From the NCBI GenBank assembly GCA_020402745.1, contig JADBYZ010000002.1:31615-95614 (forward strand): 64,000 nucleotides of DNA, in the 5' to 3' direction. Positions 32,872 to 45,822 of this stretch are shown piece by piece. Within the stretch, counting starts at the first letter, position 1; each line of letters begins with the position of its first letter. The position numbers were made by a program, and so were the translations under genes. Below the pieces are notes generated by a model, which had not been told where the DNA came from, did not search any database, and saw only the letters and a list, made by a program, of their open reading frames with translations. Source of the stretch: Phenylobacterium sp. Lineage in GTDB: Bacteria > Pseudomonadota > Alphaproteobacteria > Caulobacterales > Caulobacteraceae.

Positions 32872-33375
32872 ATGAAGCGAGGAATCTACGCTGGCTCCTT
32901 CGACCCCATTTCGCTGGGGCATCTCGACGTCGTTCGGCGCGCCAGCCTCATCTTGGATGAGATTCATGTGATGATAGGCGTGAATCCGAAGAAGAGTGCG
33001 GGCCTATTCGATGTGGAACAGAGAATTCGTCTGATCCAGGATTCACTTGATTATATGAATTGGTTTGGACGTCACAAAGATGCGTTCATCGTTGGCGATT
33101 TCACGTGTCTTTTGGTCGAATACTGCCAGGAACATGAAATTAAATTTAACGTTCGCGGTTTACGCGCTGCACAGGACTTCAACTCCGAGTTTGAGATGCA
33201 CCTTATTAATTGCGATATCGCGCCTGGGATCGATACGATTTTCCTCCCGGCTCCTCCCGAGTTTCAATTCCTGAGCAGCAGCGCCATCAAGGAACTCGCG
33301 AGTCACAATTCGCCTGCTGTGCGCAAGTATGTGACACCGACCGTGGCTGACGCCTTGCAGAATGTGAACGTCTGA
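32872..33375 (+). CDS. CoaD-like phosphopantetheine adenylyltransferase (extra, low-GC copy)
   Basis: Nucleotidyltransferase of the CoaD family, which joins AMP to 4'-phosphopantetheine in coenzyme A synthesis. YAGSFDPISLGHLDVVRRA carries the substrate loop and GH motif, FNVRGLRAAQDFNSEFEM is the family's RGLR...DFxxE block, and FLSSSAIKEL replaces the usual ISSTxVR-type element. Length 167 matches complete CoaD. Its base composition and codon use (for example gat-tat-atg-aat, aaa-ttt-aac) are far more AT-rich than neighbours, pointing to horizontal acquisition. It lies in the insert between the two ligA 3' ends. The essential coaD is presumably elsewhere; whether this one makes CoA or another dinucleotide is unknown. 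Confidence 0.8.
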   Translation: MKRGIYAGSFDPISLGHLDVVRRASLILDEIHVMIGVNPKKSAGLFDVEQRIRLIQDSLDYMNWFGRHKDAFIVGDFTCLLVEYCQEHEIKFNVRGLRAAQDFNSEFEMHLINCDIAPGIDTIFLPAPPEFQFLSSSAIKELASHNSPAVRKYVTPTVADALQNVNV

Positions 33376-33530
33376 AGGTAGCGGATTCCTGTTTCAGAGA
33401 GTTATGGAGTCGCGAGAGGACTCCTCTGAATTCGAATCATTCATTATGTAATTTGATAATGTAGACAGATTTATTGCGGAGTATTCTCGGATAATGTTGA
33501 ATTATCGCGGATTTCATTGAGTTCATCGGA

Positions 33531-34064
33531 TCAGGTGAATTCAATAACCATTTCACCTTCATCAATTGGCGTCTGAAAGTCTTTGAGGAATTTGGTGAGT
33601 TCATCTGCACCAATGGGAAACGCCGCGTTCGCATCGAACCTCCGGCCTCTCTCCTCCAGACGTTCACGGAGCAAGTTCTCAGGCGCACGGAGATAGACAA
33701 GCCGCCATGCGCCGCCCGCGTTTTCTATTAGCTCCTTGTAACTGTCGCGGTGGGCCCGACTCCAAAAACTTGAGTCCACGACCGCCGGCTGTCTCCTGGC
33801 GAGTAGCTGAAGTAGGACGTCCTTTATCGCGTCTCGTGCGGCAGACACGTGGCCCGGATAGTCTTCTGGCGTGTAGTCGAGGCCATATCGACCGAAGCGG
33901 CCCCAGATCTCTTCATCGATTGCCAGGCGCGTGAAGCCTTTTGAGGCCAGTTTTGTGGAAAAGCTGGTCTTGCCGCTCCCGGCAACGCCGCACATCAAAA
34001 TGACCAACCCGGGTTCAGGGTTGAGCAGCTTCAGCGCCGCGTCCTCTGTCAGGGCTTCGCTCAT
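33531..34064 (-). CDS. Small P-loop kinase, AAA_33 / zeta-toxin-like fold
   Basis: 177-residue ATP-binding protein. Walker A GVAGSGKTSFSTKLASKG at about residues 26-43, IDEEIWGRFGRYG after the first strand, VVDSSFWSRAHRDSY (Walker-B-like strand with a conserved Ser/Asp pair) and YLRAPENLLRERLEERGRR as the arginine lid. This layout is shared by small-molecule kinases, polynucleotide kinases and zeta toxins; I cannot choose among them. It converges on the CoaD-like gene in the same insert; 156 bases between them hold nothing recognisable. GC content is lower than in flanking operons. Confidence 0.7.
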   Translation of the reverse strand: MSEALTEDAALKLLNPEPGLVILMCGVAGSGKTSFSTKLASKGFTRLAIDEEIWGRFGRYGLDYTPEDYPGHVSAARDAIKDVLLQLLARRQPAVVDSSFWSRAHRDSYKELIENAGGAWRLVYLRAPENLLRERLEERGRRFDANAAFPIGADELTKFLKDFQTPIDEGEMVIEFT

Positions 34065-34137
34065 GGACCTCGAATAGCTTGTTGAGGGTTTCCCGACAAA
34101 CGCTCGCCTGGAGGCGTGTTTGGTGACCGCTCTCTAA

Positions 34138-35462
<1,325 letters not shown>

Positions 35463-35502
35463 CCCGACGCTGACCCCCTTAACCGGCTCCGCGGTCAGGA
35501 TT

Positions 35503-35571
35503 CCGGCGCGTAGCTGAGGATCGGCGCCAGCCACCGCTCCGCCGTGGCGAGGTCCCAGCCCTTGCGGCGGG
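35503..35571 (-). pseudogene. Displaced metH 3'-end fragment
   Basis: A 69-base copy of the end of metH (functional copy at 36672-36740) with about four mismatches, after which similarity stops abruptly. The two copies lie in the same orientation and bracket the SASA-type gene, giving a direct repeat 1169 bases apart. It is too short to code for anything by itself. Confidence 0.85.
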
Positions 35572-35628
35572 TGTAGACCGCACTGACCATCATTTGGACA
35601 TCGCTTCTGCCCCGGAGCCTGCGAACGC

Positions 35629-36495
35629 CTACTTCCCTGCAGTGAGCGCCGTCCAAGTCTCAAAGAAGTCATCGCCCAACCGGTGCACGGACCTTGTATT
35701 GTAATGCAACCCGTCTTCCTGGGTTTCGTAATCGGCGGTCTCGAAGATCACGACATTCGGCTCAGAGGCTGCAAGGGCTCTCAGCTCGCGTTGGACAGTT
35801 GTCGCATAGGGCGCTGTATCGTCCGGCAAACCTACCACCCACTTGATCTGTGATCCCCATTCCAAACGGCTGAGATCGATCAAGGCTTTCATGTTCGCTC
35901 CGACACGTTCAGCCTTTTCCTGCCTCAGACCGTCGCTGTGATTACCCATCCAGAAAATGGCATCCACCCGGCCGTCACATGTTTTAAGCGCCGCATTGAC
36001 CATGCCATCCAGGCGGGTCCACGCCTCGCCCTGGCTCAGGGGACTCCAGTCGTTCTCACCTGGGTCGAAGGCGGCCCCTGTTTGCCCGGGAGCGTGCTTG
36101 ATGAGGAAGAGTTGCGTTGTCGGATTCCCCCGCCGCAGTCGCGCCGAAAGCTGCAGTTCCGGTCCCCACTGTCCTCTGGGAGCGGAGTTGACCCCCGGGC
36201 GATACACTTCCCAACGGCTGGACGCTGGCTCAGGGCCGCTCACCCAGATGTGAACGCCGGGATCGAGTTTCCAGCTCGCCGGAACCGTGTTCGGATTCAT
36301 GCCAAACGTGGTCGCCTGGCTTTGTCCAGCCAGGATCCAAATCCGTGCAAAGCGCATCTGGTCCCGGGGTTGGCAACCCAACGCGGAATCGCTTGAAGAG
36401 TCGAGTGAAGCCGCCAAGGCATCAGATGGTGCGTAGGCTAGGGTCATCAGACCCAAAACCGTCAGCACGACCAGTCGGTTCCATCCCGTCCCCAT
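35629..36495 (-). CDS. Secreted SASA-type (sialate O-acetylesterase-like) SGNH hydrolase
   Basis: 288 residues with a signal peptide (VVLTVLGLMTLAYAPSDALAAS). The esterase signature begins IWILAGQSQATTFG, in which the nucleophile Ser is in the GQS motif, and ends with DGLHYNTRSVHRLGDDFFETW, which supplies the catalytic Asp/His pair. FWMGNHSDG and WVVGLPDDT fill the middle blocks. Relatives deacetylate sugars on polysaccharides or glycoproteins outside the cytoplasm. It is an isolated cargo gene between two metH 3' ends and its GC is lower than its neighbours. The 168 bases upstream hold no gene. Confidence 0.72.
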   Translation of the reverse strand: MGTGWNRLVVLTVLGLMTLAYAPSDALAASLDSSSDSALGCQPRDQMRFARIWILAGQSQATTFGMNPNTVPASWKLDPGVHIWVSGPEPASSRWEVYRPGVNSAPRGQWGPELQLSARLRRGNPTTQLFLIKHAPGQTGAAFDPGENDWSPLSQGEAWTRLDGMVNAALKTCDGRVDAIFWMGNHSDGLRQEKAERVGANMKALIDLSRLEWGSQIKWVVGLPDDTAPYATTVQRELRALAASEPNVVIFETADYETQEDGLHYNTRSVHRLGDDFFETWTALTAGK

Positions 36496-36663
36496 CGATC
36501 TGTCCCCCGGAGTCCCGGCCTATGGCGCGTCTACGTCGAGTCGACCTCGGTGATCTCGCATGTACTGTCGACAGTCGAACTTCGTATAGCTCGCGCTACA
36601 AGCTTTACGGGCGTGAAGTCAGCAGCCCTGATCGAGGGCCCCGGTTTTCATTCGCCTGCAAGT

Positions 36664-39317
<2,654 letters not shown>

Positions 39318-39321
<4 letters not shown>

Positions 39322-40379
39322 GACAGCTCTAGGGGCTCCAGCCCCGAGAGGCGCATGGCGCGCGGGCGCTCGGCCGGCTTGCGGGTGGGCAGGCCCTGCA
39401 CCGCCTGGGCGACGTGGGCGATGTGCTCCGGCGTCGTGCCGCAGCAGCCGCCGACGATGTTGACGATGCCGTCCTCGGCCCACTGGTGCAGGGAGTGCCC
39501 GGTCTCGTGGGGCTGCTCGTCGTACTCGCCCATGGCGTTGGGCAGTCCGGCGTTGGGATAGGCGCTGACCAGGGTGTCGGCCACCCGCGACAGCTCGGCG
39601 ATGTGGGGCCGCATGAGGTCCGCGCCCAGGGCGCAGTTCAGGCCCACGGCGAAGGGCCGGGCATGCCGGACGGAGTTCCAGAAGGCCTCCACCGTCTGGC
39701 CGGAAAGGGTGCGCCCCGACCGGTCGGTGATGGTGCCCGAGATCCAGATCGGCAGGGGCTCATAGCCCTCGTCTTCCAGGTCCATGATGGCCTTGATGGC
39801 GGCCTTGCAATTGAGCGTGTCGGTGATGGTCTCGACCAGGTAGAGGTCCACGCCGCCCTCGTTCAGGGCGATGACCTGCTCGCGATAGGCCTGGTAGACC
39901 TCCTCGAAGGTCACCGAACGGGCGCCGGGGTCGTTCACGTCCGGGGACATGGACAGCATCTTGTTCAGGGGACCGATGGAGCCGGCGACAAAGCGCGGCT
40001 TGTGCGGCTCGGCGGCGGTCCAGCGGTCGGCGGAGGCCCGCGCCAGGCGGGCGCCCTCCAGATTGATGTCCCGCACCGCCGCCTCCAGGCCGTAGTCCGC
40101 CTGGGCGATGGTGGTGGCCGAGAAGGTGTTGGTCTCGGAGATGTCGGCGCCCGCTCCAAAATAGGCGTCGTGCAGCTCAGTGATGATGTCCGGCCGGGTC
40201 AGGCAGAGAAGGTCGTTGTTGCCCTTCAGCTGGCCGGGATGCCCGGCGAAGCGGTCGCCCCGGTAGTCGGCCTCGTCCAGGCCGCGCTTCTGGATCATCA
40301 CGCCCCAGGAGCCGTCGAGGACCAGGATGCGCTCCCGGGCGGCGGCCTTGAGGGCGGCGATGCGGTCAGTGCGGTTCAT
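39318..40379 (-). CDS. metH: Methionine synthase, homocysteine-binding protein (N-terminal half)
   Basis: Homocysteine methyltransferase domain, 353 residues, the first half of the split Met[18 protein letters not shown] start, [37 protein letters not shown] and [14 protein letters not shown] supply the zinc-binding cysteines (Cys in LNCA and the CC pair). It would bind homocysteine and receive the methyl group carried by the cobalamin protein. Both ends overlap neighbours by four bases, so subunit stoichiometry is probably fixed by translational coupling. Confidence 0.94.
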
Positions 40380-40453
40380 TTCGCTAAGGCCTCCGGCCGG
40401 GCGAGCTCAGGGTTGAAGTCGGTCTCGCTCTCGGCGACCCGGTCGGTTCTCAT
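40376..40453 (-). CDS. 25-codon micro-ORF coupled between metF and metH
   Basis: A 25-residue acidic/basic peptide starting [15 protein letters not shown] and ending PEALAK. Its ATG overlaps the metF stop (ATGA at 40450-40453) and its own TGA overlaps the metH ATG (ATGA at 40376-40379). Both junctions therefore have the same geometry as the proven genes of this operon. It is too short for ordinary gene finders. It may make a functional micropeptide or only serve to carry ribosomes from metF to metH; nothing in the sequence shows a domain or membrane segment. Confidence 0.6.
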   Translation of the reverse strand: MRTDRVAESETDFNPELARPEALAK

Positions 40454-41358
40454 GAAGCGGCGCCTTCGCGGAGGCCCAGGATCCGGCAGATGGCGTAGAC
40501 CAGGTCGGCCCGGTTCAGGGTGTAGAAGTGGAAGTCCGAATAGCCTTCTTCGGCCAGTTTCACGCACATCTCGGCGGCGACGCCGGCGGCGATCATGCGT
40601 CGGGTCTCGGGATCGCGGTCCAGGCCCTCGAACAGGGCGCCCAGCCAGCTGGGCAGGGGGATGCCGACGGGTCCAGCCATGCGCTTCAGGCCCTTGAAGT
40701 TCGAGACCGGCATGATGCCCGGCGAGATCGGGATGGTGACGCCGGCCTTGCGCACCCGGTCCATGAACCGCAGGAAGCCGTCGGTGTCGTAGAAGAACTG
40801 GGTGATGGCCCGGGTGGCGCCGGCATCGATCTTGGCCTTCAGCACGTCGATGTCATGGTCGATCGACCCGCTTTCCGGGTGGGTCTGGGGGTAGAGGCTG
40901 ACGCTCACCTCGAAGGGGCCGATGGCGCGGATGCCGGCGGTCAGCTCTGTGGCGTTCAGGTAGCCGTCTGTGCGGGGAAGGTAGACCCCGCCGATCTGGC
41001 CGGGCGGATCGCCGCGCAGGGCCACGATATGCCGGACCCCGGCGTCCCAATAGTCGCGGATCACCTCGTCCACCTCGGCGCGGCTGGCGTCGACGCAGGT
41101 CAGGTGGGCGGCGGGGGCCAGCTGCGTCTCGGCCAGGATGCGGCTGACCGTCCGGTGGGTGCGGTCGCGGGTCGAGCCCCCGGCGCCGTAGGTCACCGAG
41201 ACGAAGGCCGGGTTCAGGGGAGCAAGGCGACGGATCGCCTCCCAGAGAGCGACCTCGGCCTCCTCGGTCTTGGGCGGCGAGAACTCGAAGGAGACGCGTG
41301 GCGGCTGGGCCAGGCCAGCCCCGGCGCGGGCGATGGGCCCAAGGGCGGGTTCGGTCAT
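40450..41358 (-). CDS. metF: 5,10-methylenetetrahydrofolate reductase
   Basis: Flavin enzyme making 5-methyltetrahydrofolate, the methyl donor for MetH. TIM barrel of 302 residues: VSFEFSPPKTEEAE at the first strand, SVTYGAGGSTRDRT, HLTCVDASRAEVDEVI, HIVALRGDPPG, ITQFFYDTDGFLRFMD and ISPGIMPVSNF, all MetF signatures. ATG at 41358 overlaps the regulator's stop; the frame upstream of it is inside the regulator gene. Confidence 0.95.
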   Translation of the reverse strand: MTEPALGPIARAGAGLAQPPRVSFEFSPPKTEEAEVALWEAIRRLAPLNPAFVSVTYGAGGSTRDRTHRTVSRILAETQLAPAAHLTCVDASRAEVDEVIRDYWDAGVRHIVALRGDPPGQIGGVYLPRTDGYLNATELTAGIRAIGPFEVSVSLYPQTHPESGSIDHDIDVLKAKIDAGATRAITQFFYDTDGFLRFMDRVRKAGVTIPISPGIMPVSNFKGLKRMAGPVGIPLPSWLGALFEGLDRDPETRRMIAAGVAAEMCVKLAEEGYSDFHFYTLNRADLVYAICRILGLREGAAS

Positions 41359-42305
41359 GCAGGGCTCCTTTGGGCGGTCCAGACACAGACGGTCAGGCCC
41401 TCGGTCCTGGCCGATGGCAGGGTTTCCAGCTCCACCTGGCGGAGGCCGGCGGCGGACAGCCAACGCTTCATCTCTGCGGCGGAGAATCCAAGGCGCCGGT
41501 GCTGGTGCTGCTCACGAAGCACCTCCAGGGCGTGGGGGGCGAAGTCGATGATGACCAGGCGTCCGCCCGGGCCGGTCAGCCTGCCCGCCTCGCGCACCGC
41601 GGCGGCAGGATCGCCCAGGTAGTGGAGGACCTGATGCACCACCACCAGGTCGGCGCACCCTTCCGGAAGGCGGGTGGCGAAGATGTCGCCATGCCGAAGC
41701 TCGACCCCGTCGAGGCCCGCCGCCTCGACCCGGGCGCGGGCGACGTTGAGCATCTGCTGCGACAGGTCGAGCCCGACGCCCGATCGGGCCCGGTCCCCCA
41801 ACAGGGTGAGCATCCGGCCGGAGCCCGTGCCCAGGTCCACCAGGCGCTGGAAGGGGCCTGGCCCCGCGGCCCGCAGGATGGCGGCCTCCACCCGGTCTTC
41901 AGCCACATGCAGAGAGCGGATTTCGTCCCAGGTCGAGGCGTTGCGCGCGAAGTACTGGTCCGCCGCCGCCCGGCGCTCGGCCCGGACGGCCTCCAGCCGT
42001 TCCACGTCCCGGGCGAAAGCAGGGTCGGAGAGGTCCAGTGCGGCGAGCACCTGGTCGGCCAGGGTGCGGGCCTCGCTCCTTCCAGAGGGGCGGTAGAACA
42101 CCCATGCGCCGTCCGGGAACCGTTCCACCAGGCCCGCCTCCGCTAGGAGCCGCAGGTGCCGCGAGACCCTGGGTTGGCTCTGGTCCAGCACCTTGCAGAT
42201 CTCCAGGACCGCCAGCTCTTCCCGGGCCAGCAGGGCGAGGATCCTCAGTCGCGAGGGCTCCCCGGCGGCGCGCAGGACATCGACGGTGCGGGAGGCGCTC
42301 AACAT
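41355..42305 (-). CDS. ArsR-family regulator fused to a SAM-dependent methyltransferase domain (SahR-like)
   Basis: Two-domain protein of 316 residues. Residues 1-90 are a winged-helix ArsR domain (VDVLRAAGEPSRLRILALLAREELAV... with the recognition helix SQPRVSRHLRLLAEAGLV). Residues about 125-310 are a class I methyltransferase fold with LVDLGTGSGRMLTLLG as SAM loop and DLVVVHQVLHYLGDP. First gene of the methionine operon and almost certainly its regulator; SahR proteins of this family are known to sense S-adenosylhomocysteine in Proteobacteria, and the SAM-type pocket would suit that ligand (inference). The ATG lies only six bases from the operator, with no ribosome site. Confidence 0.88.
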   Translation of the reverse strand: MLSASRTVDVLRAAGEPSRLRILALLAREELAVLEICKVLDQSQPRVSRHLRLLAEAGLVERFPDGAWVFYRPSGRSEARTLADQVLAALDLSDPAFARDVERLEAVRAERRAAADQYFARNASTWDEIRSLHVAEDRVEAAILRAAGPGPFQRLVDLGTGSGRMLTLLGDRARSGVGLDLSQQMLNVARARVEAAGLDGVELRHGDIFATRLPEGCADLVVVHQVLHYLGDPAAAVREAGRLTGPGGRLVIIDFAPHALEVLREQHQHRRLGFSAAEMKRWLSAAGLRQVELETLPSARTEGLTVCVWTAQRSPA

Positions 42306-42310
42306 GAGCG

Positions 42311-42340
42311 CATAAAGATATCTTTATGTCTTTATGTCAA
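42311..42340 (-). promoter_or_regulatory. Operator/promoter of the methionine operon
   Basis: Perfect 18-base palindrome CATAAAGATATCTTTATG at 42311-42328, followed by a further half-site TCTTTATG at 42329-42336. On the minus strand TTGACA (42340-42335) is 17 bases ahead of CTTTAT (42317-42312), a plausible -35/-10 pair, so the palindrome covers the whole spacer and the -10. The predicted transcript would start at or next to the regulator's ATG at 42305, i.e. leaderless. Autoregulation by the ArsR-type protein is the obvious reading. Confidence 0.75.
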
Positions 42341-42369
42341 CCTGTAGTGGACCGGTCTCGGACCCGGGT

Positions 42370-43695
42370 TCAGCCGACGCCGTCGAGGACCCCGCCCAGG
42401 ATCTCGAACAGCTTGCCGATCTCGTCCGCGCTGATGATCAGCGGTGGAGAGAGGGCGATAATGTCCCCCGTCGCCCGCACCAGCAGCCCGGCCTTCAGGG
42501 CCTTGACCAGGACCTCGTAGCCGCGGGCGCCCGGAGCCTCTGGGCGGGGCGACAGCTCGACGGCGCCCATCAGGCCGATATTGCGGATGTCGATGACATT
42601 CGGCTTGCCGCGGAGGGCGTGGAGGCTGTCCTCCCACAGGCCGGCCAGGGACTTCACCCGGGTGAAGAGGCCGTCGCGCCGATAGATCTCCAGGCTGGCG
42701 AGAGCCGCCGCGCAGGCGACCGGATGCCCGGAATAGGTGTAGCCATGAAAGAACTCGATGGCCGCCGGTGGGCCCTGGACGATGGCGTCGTGCACCTTCC
42801 GGTGGGCGAAGACCGCACCCATGGGCAGGGCGCCATTGGTGATGCCCTTGGCTGTGGTCATGATGTCCGGGATGACGCCCAGGGCCTGGGCGGCGAAGGG
42901 TTCGCCCAGGCGGCCGAAGCCGGTGATGACCTCGTCGAAGATCAGCAGGATGCCGTGCCGGTCGCAGACCGCGCGCAGGCGTTCGAGATAGCCCGTGGGC
43001 GGCGGCAGGACGCCCGCCGACCCGGCCACGGGCTCGACGATCACGGCGGCGATGGTCTCGGCCCCGTGCAGGGCGACCAGCCGTTCCACTTCGTCCGCCT
43101 TCTCCGCCCCATGGTCCGGCAGGCCGCGGGAGAAGGCGTTGCGCTCGGGATCGAAGGTGTGGGCGATGTGGTCGGCGCCCGGCAGGGTGAGGTAGGTTCT
43201 GCGGTTGTTGACCAGGCCGCCGACGGAAATCCCGCCGAAGCCCACGCCGTGATAGCCCTTCTCCCGGCCGATCAGCCGCACCCTCTGCCCCTCGCCACGA
43301 GCCCGGTGGTAGGCCAGGGCCATCTTCAGGGCGGTATCGACCGACTCCGAACCTGAATTGGTGAAGAAGATCCGGTCCAGCCCGGGCGGTGCGAACTCCG
43401 ACAGGGCCGCCGCCAGGCGGAAGGGCAGGGGGTGCCCCATCTGGAAGGTCGGGGCGAAGTCCAGGGTGGCCAGCTGGCGCGAGACCGCCTCGGTGATCTC
43501 TTCCCGGGCGTGGCCCAGGTTGCAGCACCAGAGACCCGCCGTGCCATCCAGCACGCTGTCGCCATCAATGGTGCGGTAGTACATGCCGCTGGCTTCAACG
43601 AGGAGGCGCGGCGCGTCCTTGTACTGGCGGTTCGCCGTGAAGGGCATCCAGAAGGCCGACAGATCCGGCCGGTTGTCCCCGTAGTCCGCGCTCAT
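42370..43695 (-). CDS. Class III omega-aminotransferase (beta-alanine/omega-amino acid:pyruvate type)
   Basis: PLP enzyme of 441 residues. [26 protein letters not shown] start, [22 protein letters not shown] (phosphate cup), [20 protein letters not shown] (Asp pairing with PLP) and [19 protein letters not shown] (Schiff-base Lys). These match omega-amino acid:pyruvate transaminases; the exact amine is unknown. Start MSADYGDN at 43695 follows GAGAGGGGCAAGGGC, a good ribosome site; a longer frame upstream is ignored. 64 bases separate its end from the regulator gene start. Confidence 0.88.
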   Translation of the reverse strand: MSADYGDNRPDLSAFWMPFTANRQYKDAPRLLVEASGMYYRTIDGDSVLDGTAGLWCCNLGHAREEITEAVSRQLATLDFAPTFQMGHPLPFRLAAALSEFAPPGLDRIFFTNSGSESVDTALKMALAYHRARGEGQRVRLIGREKGYHGVGFGGISVGGLVNNRRTYLTLPGADHIAHTFDPERNAFSRGLPDHGAEKADEVERLVALHGAETIAAVIVEPVAGSAGVLPPPTGYLERLRAVCDRHGILLIFDEVITGFGRLGEPFAAQALGVIPDIMTTAKGITNGALPMGAVFAHRKVHDAIVQGPPAAIEFFHGYTYSGHPVACAAALASLEIYRRDGLFTRVKSLAGLWEDSLHALRGKPNVIDIRNIGLMGAVELSPRPEAPGARGYEVLVKALKAGLLVRATGDIIALSPPLIISADEIGKLFEILGGVLDGVG

Positions 43696-43841
43696 GCCCT
43701 TGCCCCTCTCGCTCAGGAACCGGAGGTATCTTAGCGCCTCCGACCGCGATTGCGAGGCTTGCCACCCCGCAGGGGCGCGCTTATCAGCCGGGCTCCGGAC
43801 AGATGGGCGATCAGGCCCGCGCCGCGTCAGGGGAGACCGCC

Positions 43842-44858
43842 ATGCAGCATCAACGTCTGGGCCGCAGCCCGATCGTCGTTTCCAAGATCTGCATGGGCAC
43901 CATGACCTTTGGCTCCCAGGCGGACGAGAAGACCTCATTCCGGATTCTCGACCGCAGCCTCGAAGCCGGGATCAACTTCTTCGACACCGCCGAGAACTAT
44001 CCGGTACCGCCGCAGGAGTCCTGGGCGGGTCTGACCGAGGAGATTTTCGGCCGCTGGATGAAGACCAAGCGGCGGGACGAGATCATCCTGGCCACCAAGG
44101 TGTGCGGGCCCAGCCATGGCTGGATCAAGGGCTCCCAGCGGGCGGGCATGACGGCGCTGGACCGGCACAACATCACCCGGGCCATCGAGGACAGCCTGCG
44201 CCGCCTGGGCGCCGACTATGTCGACCTCTACCAAACCCACTGGCCCGACCATGGCGCACGCTACGAGGACGCCCTGGAGACCCTGGACGAGCTCGTCCGC
44301 GCCGGGAAGGTGCGTGTTCTGGGCTGCTCCAACGAGACCTCCTGGGGTCTGATGAAGGCCCTCTCAACCTCCGAGCGCGAGGGCTTCGCCCGCTACGAGA
44401 CGATCCAGAACAACCACAGCCTGAACAATCGCCGCTTCGAGGACGAGCTGGCCCAGGTCTGCCGGCAGGAAGGGGTCAGCTCCATTCCCTACTCGCCCCT
44501 GGCGGGCGGCGTCCTTTCGGGCAAGTACAACGGCGGCGCCCTGCCGGCCGGCGCGCGTTTCAGCCGTTATCTCGAGATCGGCGGCCGGCAGGGGGCGATG
44601 GCGCGCCGCTTCGTCAACGAGAAGTCGCTGGCGACCACCGAGCGCTTGTCGGCGATCGCGGCGGAGGCGGGCATGTCCCTTGTCACCCTGGCCACGGCCT
44701 GGTCCAAGCAGCACGACTTCGTCGCCTCGACCATCGTCGGCGTGACCCGCGAGGACCAGCTGGACGACATCTTCGCCGCCGCCGACGTGGTGCTGTCGCC
44801 GGAAGTTTTCAAGGCCATCGATGCTGTCACCCGGGACATCCTCTACCCCATGGGCTGA
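43842..44858 (+). CDS. Aldo/keto reductase (Tas/YghZ-like)
   Basis: NADPH-dependent oxidoreductase, 338 residues, TIM barrel. [24 protein letters not shown] start; the catalytic Asp and Tyr are in [11 protein letters not shown], the Lys in [10 protein letters not shown] and the His in [15 protein letters not shown] contact [16 protein letters not shown] and [14 protein letters not shown]. Length and the long insert after the lysine put it with E. coli Tas/YghZ. ATG at 43842 is used because of GGGGAGA just upstream. Divergent from the aminotransferase. Confidence 0.88.
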   Translation: MQHQRLGRSPIVVSKICMGTMTFGSQADEKTSFRILDRSLEAGINFFDTAENYPVPPQESWAGLTEEIFGRWMKTKRRDEIILATKVCGPSHGWIKGSQRAGMTALDRHNITRAIEDSLRRLGADYVDLYQTHWPDHGARYEDALETLDELVRAGKVRVLGCSNETSWGLMKALSTSEREGFARYETIQNNHSLNNRRFEDELAQVCRQEGVSSIPYSPLAGGVLSGKYNGGALPAGARFSRYLEIGGRQGAMARRFVNEKSLATTERLSAIAAEAGMSLVTLATAWSKQHDFVASTIVGVTREDQLDDIFAAADVVLSPEVFKAIDAVTRDILYPMG

Positions 44859-44879
44859 GGCCTTCTGCGGACCTGAACC

Positions 44880-45797
44880 GTGACCGAGCCGGCCCCCATC
44901 GCCGTGGACGCTGCGTCGTCCCGCCCGGTCGCCCAGAGCCCCGCCCTGGGCATCCTCCTGCGGGTCCTCGCCATGGCCCTCATGGCGATGCTGGCGGCGA
45001 TCGTGAAGGCGTGCGCCGAGCGCGGCGTGCCCGTGCTGGAGATCATCTTCTTCCGCAACGCCTTCGCCTTCATCCCGGTGATGCTCTACATCTGGCGGAC
45101 CTCCGGGTTCGGGGTGCTGCGCACCCGGCGGCCCGGGGCCCACCTGACCCGGTCTGCGGTCGGCCTGACCGGCATGATCTGCGGGTTCACCGCGGTGAGC
45201 CTCCTGCCCCTCACACAATCCACCGCCATCTCCTTCTCGGCGCCCCTGTTCATGGTCGCCCTGTCGGCCCTGATCCTGAAGGAGCCGGTAGGCCTACATC
45301 GCTGGGCCGCCGTCGCCGTGGGCTTCGTCGGGGTCCTGATCATGGTCCACCCTGATCCGCGCCATTTCGTCGGTGTCGGGGTCCTTTTCGCCATCGCCGC
45401 CGCGGTAGGATCTGCAGGGGCGATGATCGCGATCCGGGAGATCAGCCGGACGGAACCCGGTCCGACCATCGTCTTCTACTTCACCCTCGCCGGGACAGCG
45501 GTGGGCCTGGCCAGCCTGCCCTTCGGGTGGGTCATGCCCAGCCCGGGGGTCCTCGCCCTGCTGGTCGCGGCCGGGCTGATCGGGGGGACCGGCCAGCTCC
45601 TGCTGACCGAGGCCATCCGCCGGGCGCCTGTCGCCGTGGTGGCCCCCTTCGACTACACCCAGCTGGTCTGGGCGGGCCTGATCGGCTTCCTGGTCTGGGG
45701 CGAGACGCCGGCGATTCTGACCCTGATCGGGGCCATGGTGGTGGCGGCCAGCAGCACCTATATCCTTTGGCGGGAGATCGGGCGCTCCCGGATTTAG
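44880..45797 (+). CDS. EamA-family (DMT) transporter
   Basis: Ten-span inner-membrane protein of 305 residues with two EamA halves (LGILLRVLAMALMAMLAAIVKACAERG..., and LFAIAAAVGSAGAMIAIREISR...). Starts with GTG 21 bases after the reductase stop, so probably the same transcript. Substrate unknown; relatives export small metabolites. FDYTQLVWAGLIGFLVWGE is the conserved end of the second half. Confidence 0.85.
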   Translation: MTEPAPIAVDAASSRPVAQSPALGILLRVLAMALMAMLAAIVKACAERGVPVLEIIFFRNAFAFIPVMLYIWRTSGFGVLRTRRPGAHLTRSAVGLTGMICGFTAVSLLPLTQSTAISFSAPLFMVALSALILKEPVGLHRWAAVAVGFVGVLIMVHPDPRHFVGVGVLFAIAAAVGSAGAMIAIREISRTEPGPTIVFYFTLAGTAVGLASLPFGWVMPSPGVLALLVAAGLIGGTGQLLLTEAIRRAPVAVVAPFDYTQLVWAGLIGFLVWGETPAILTLIGAMVVAASSTYILWREIGRSRI

Positions 45798-45822
45798 GTC
45801 GCCCTCAGCCTTGGAGCCAGTA

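Noticed and set aside
32629-32967. Minus-strand frame of 112 codons across repeat copy 2's flank and the CoaD-like gene start
   Set aside because: It crosses a low-complexity hairpin region and the start of a real gene; no motif and no ribosome site.
36571-36600. AACTTCGTATAGC followed by GCTAC, resembling one arm of a loxP or dif-type site near the metH insertion
   Set aside because: Only one arm matches; the second arm is too poor and no tyrosine recombinase is nearby.
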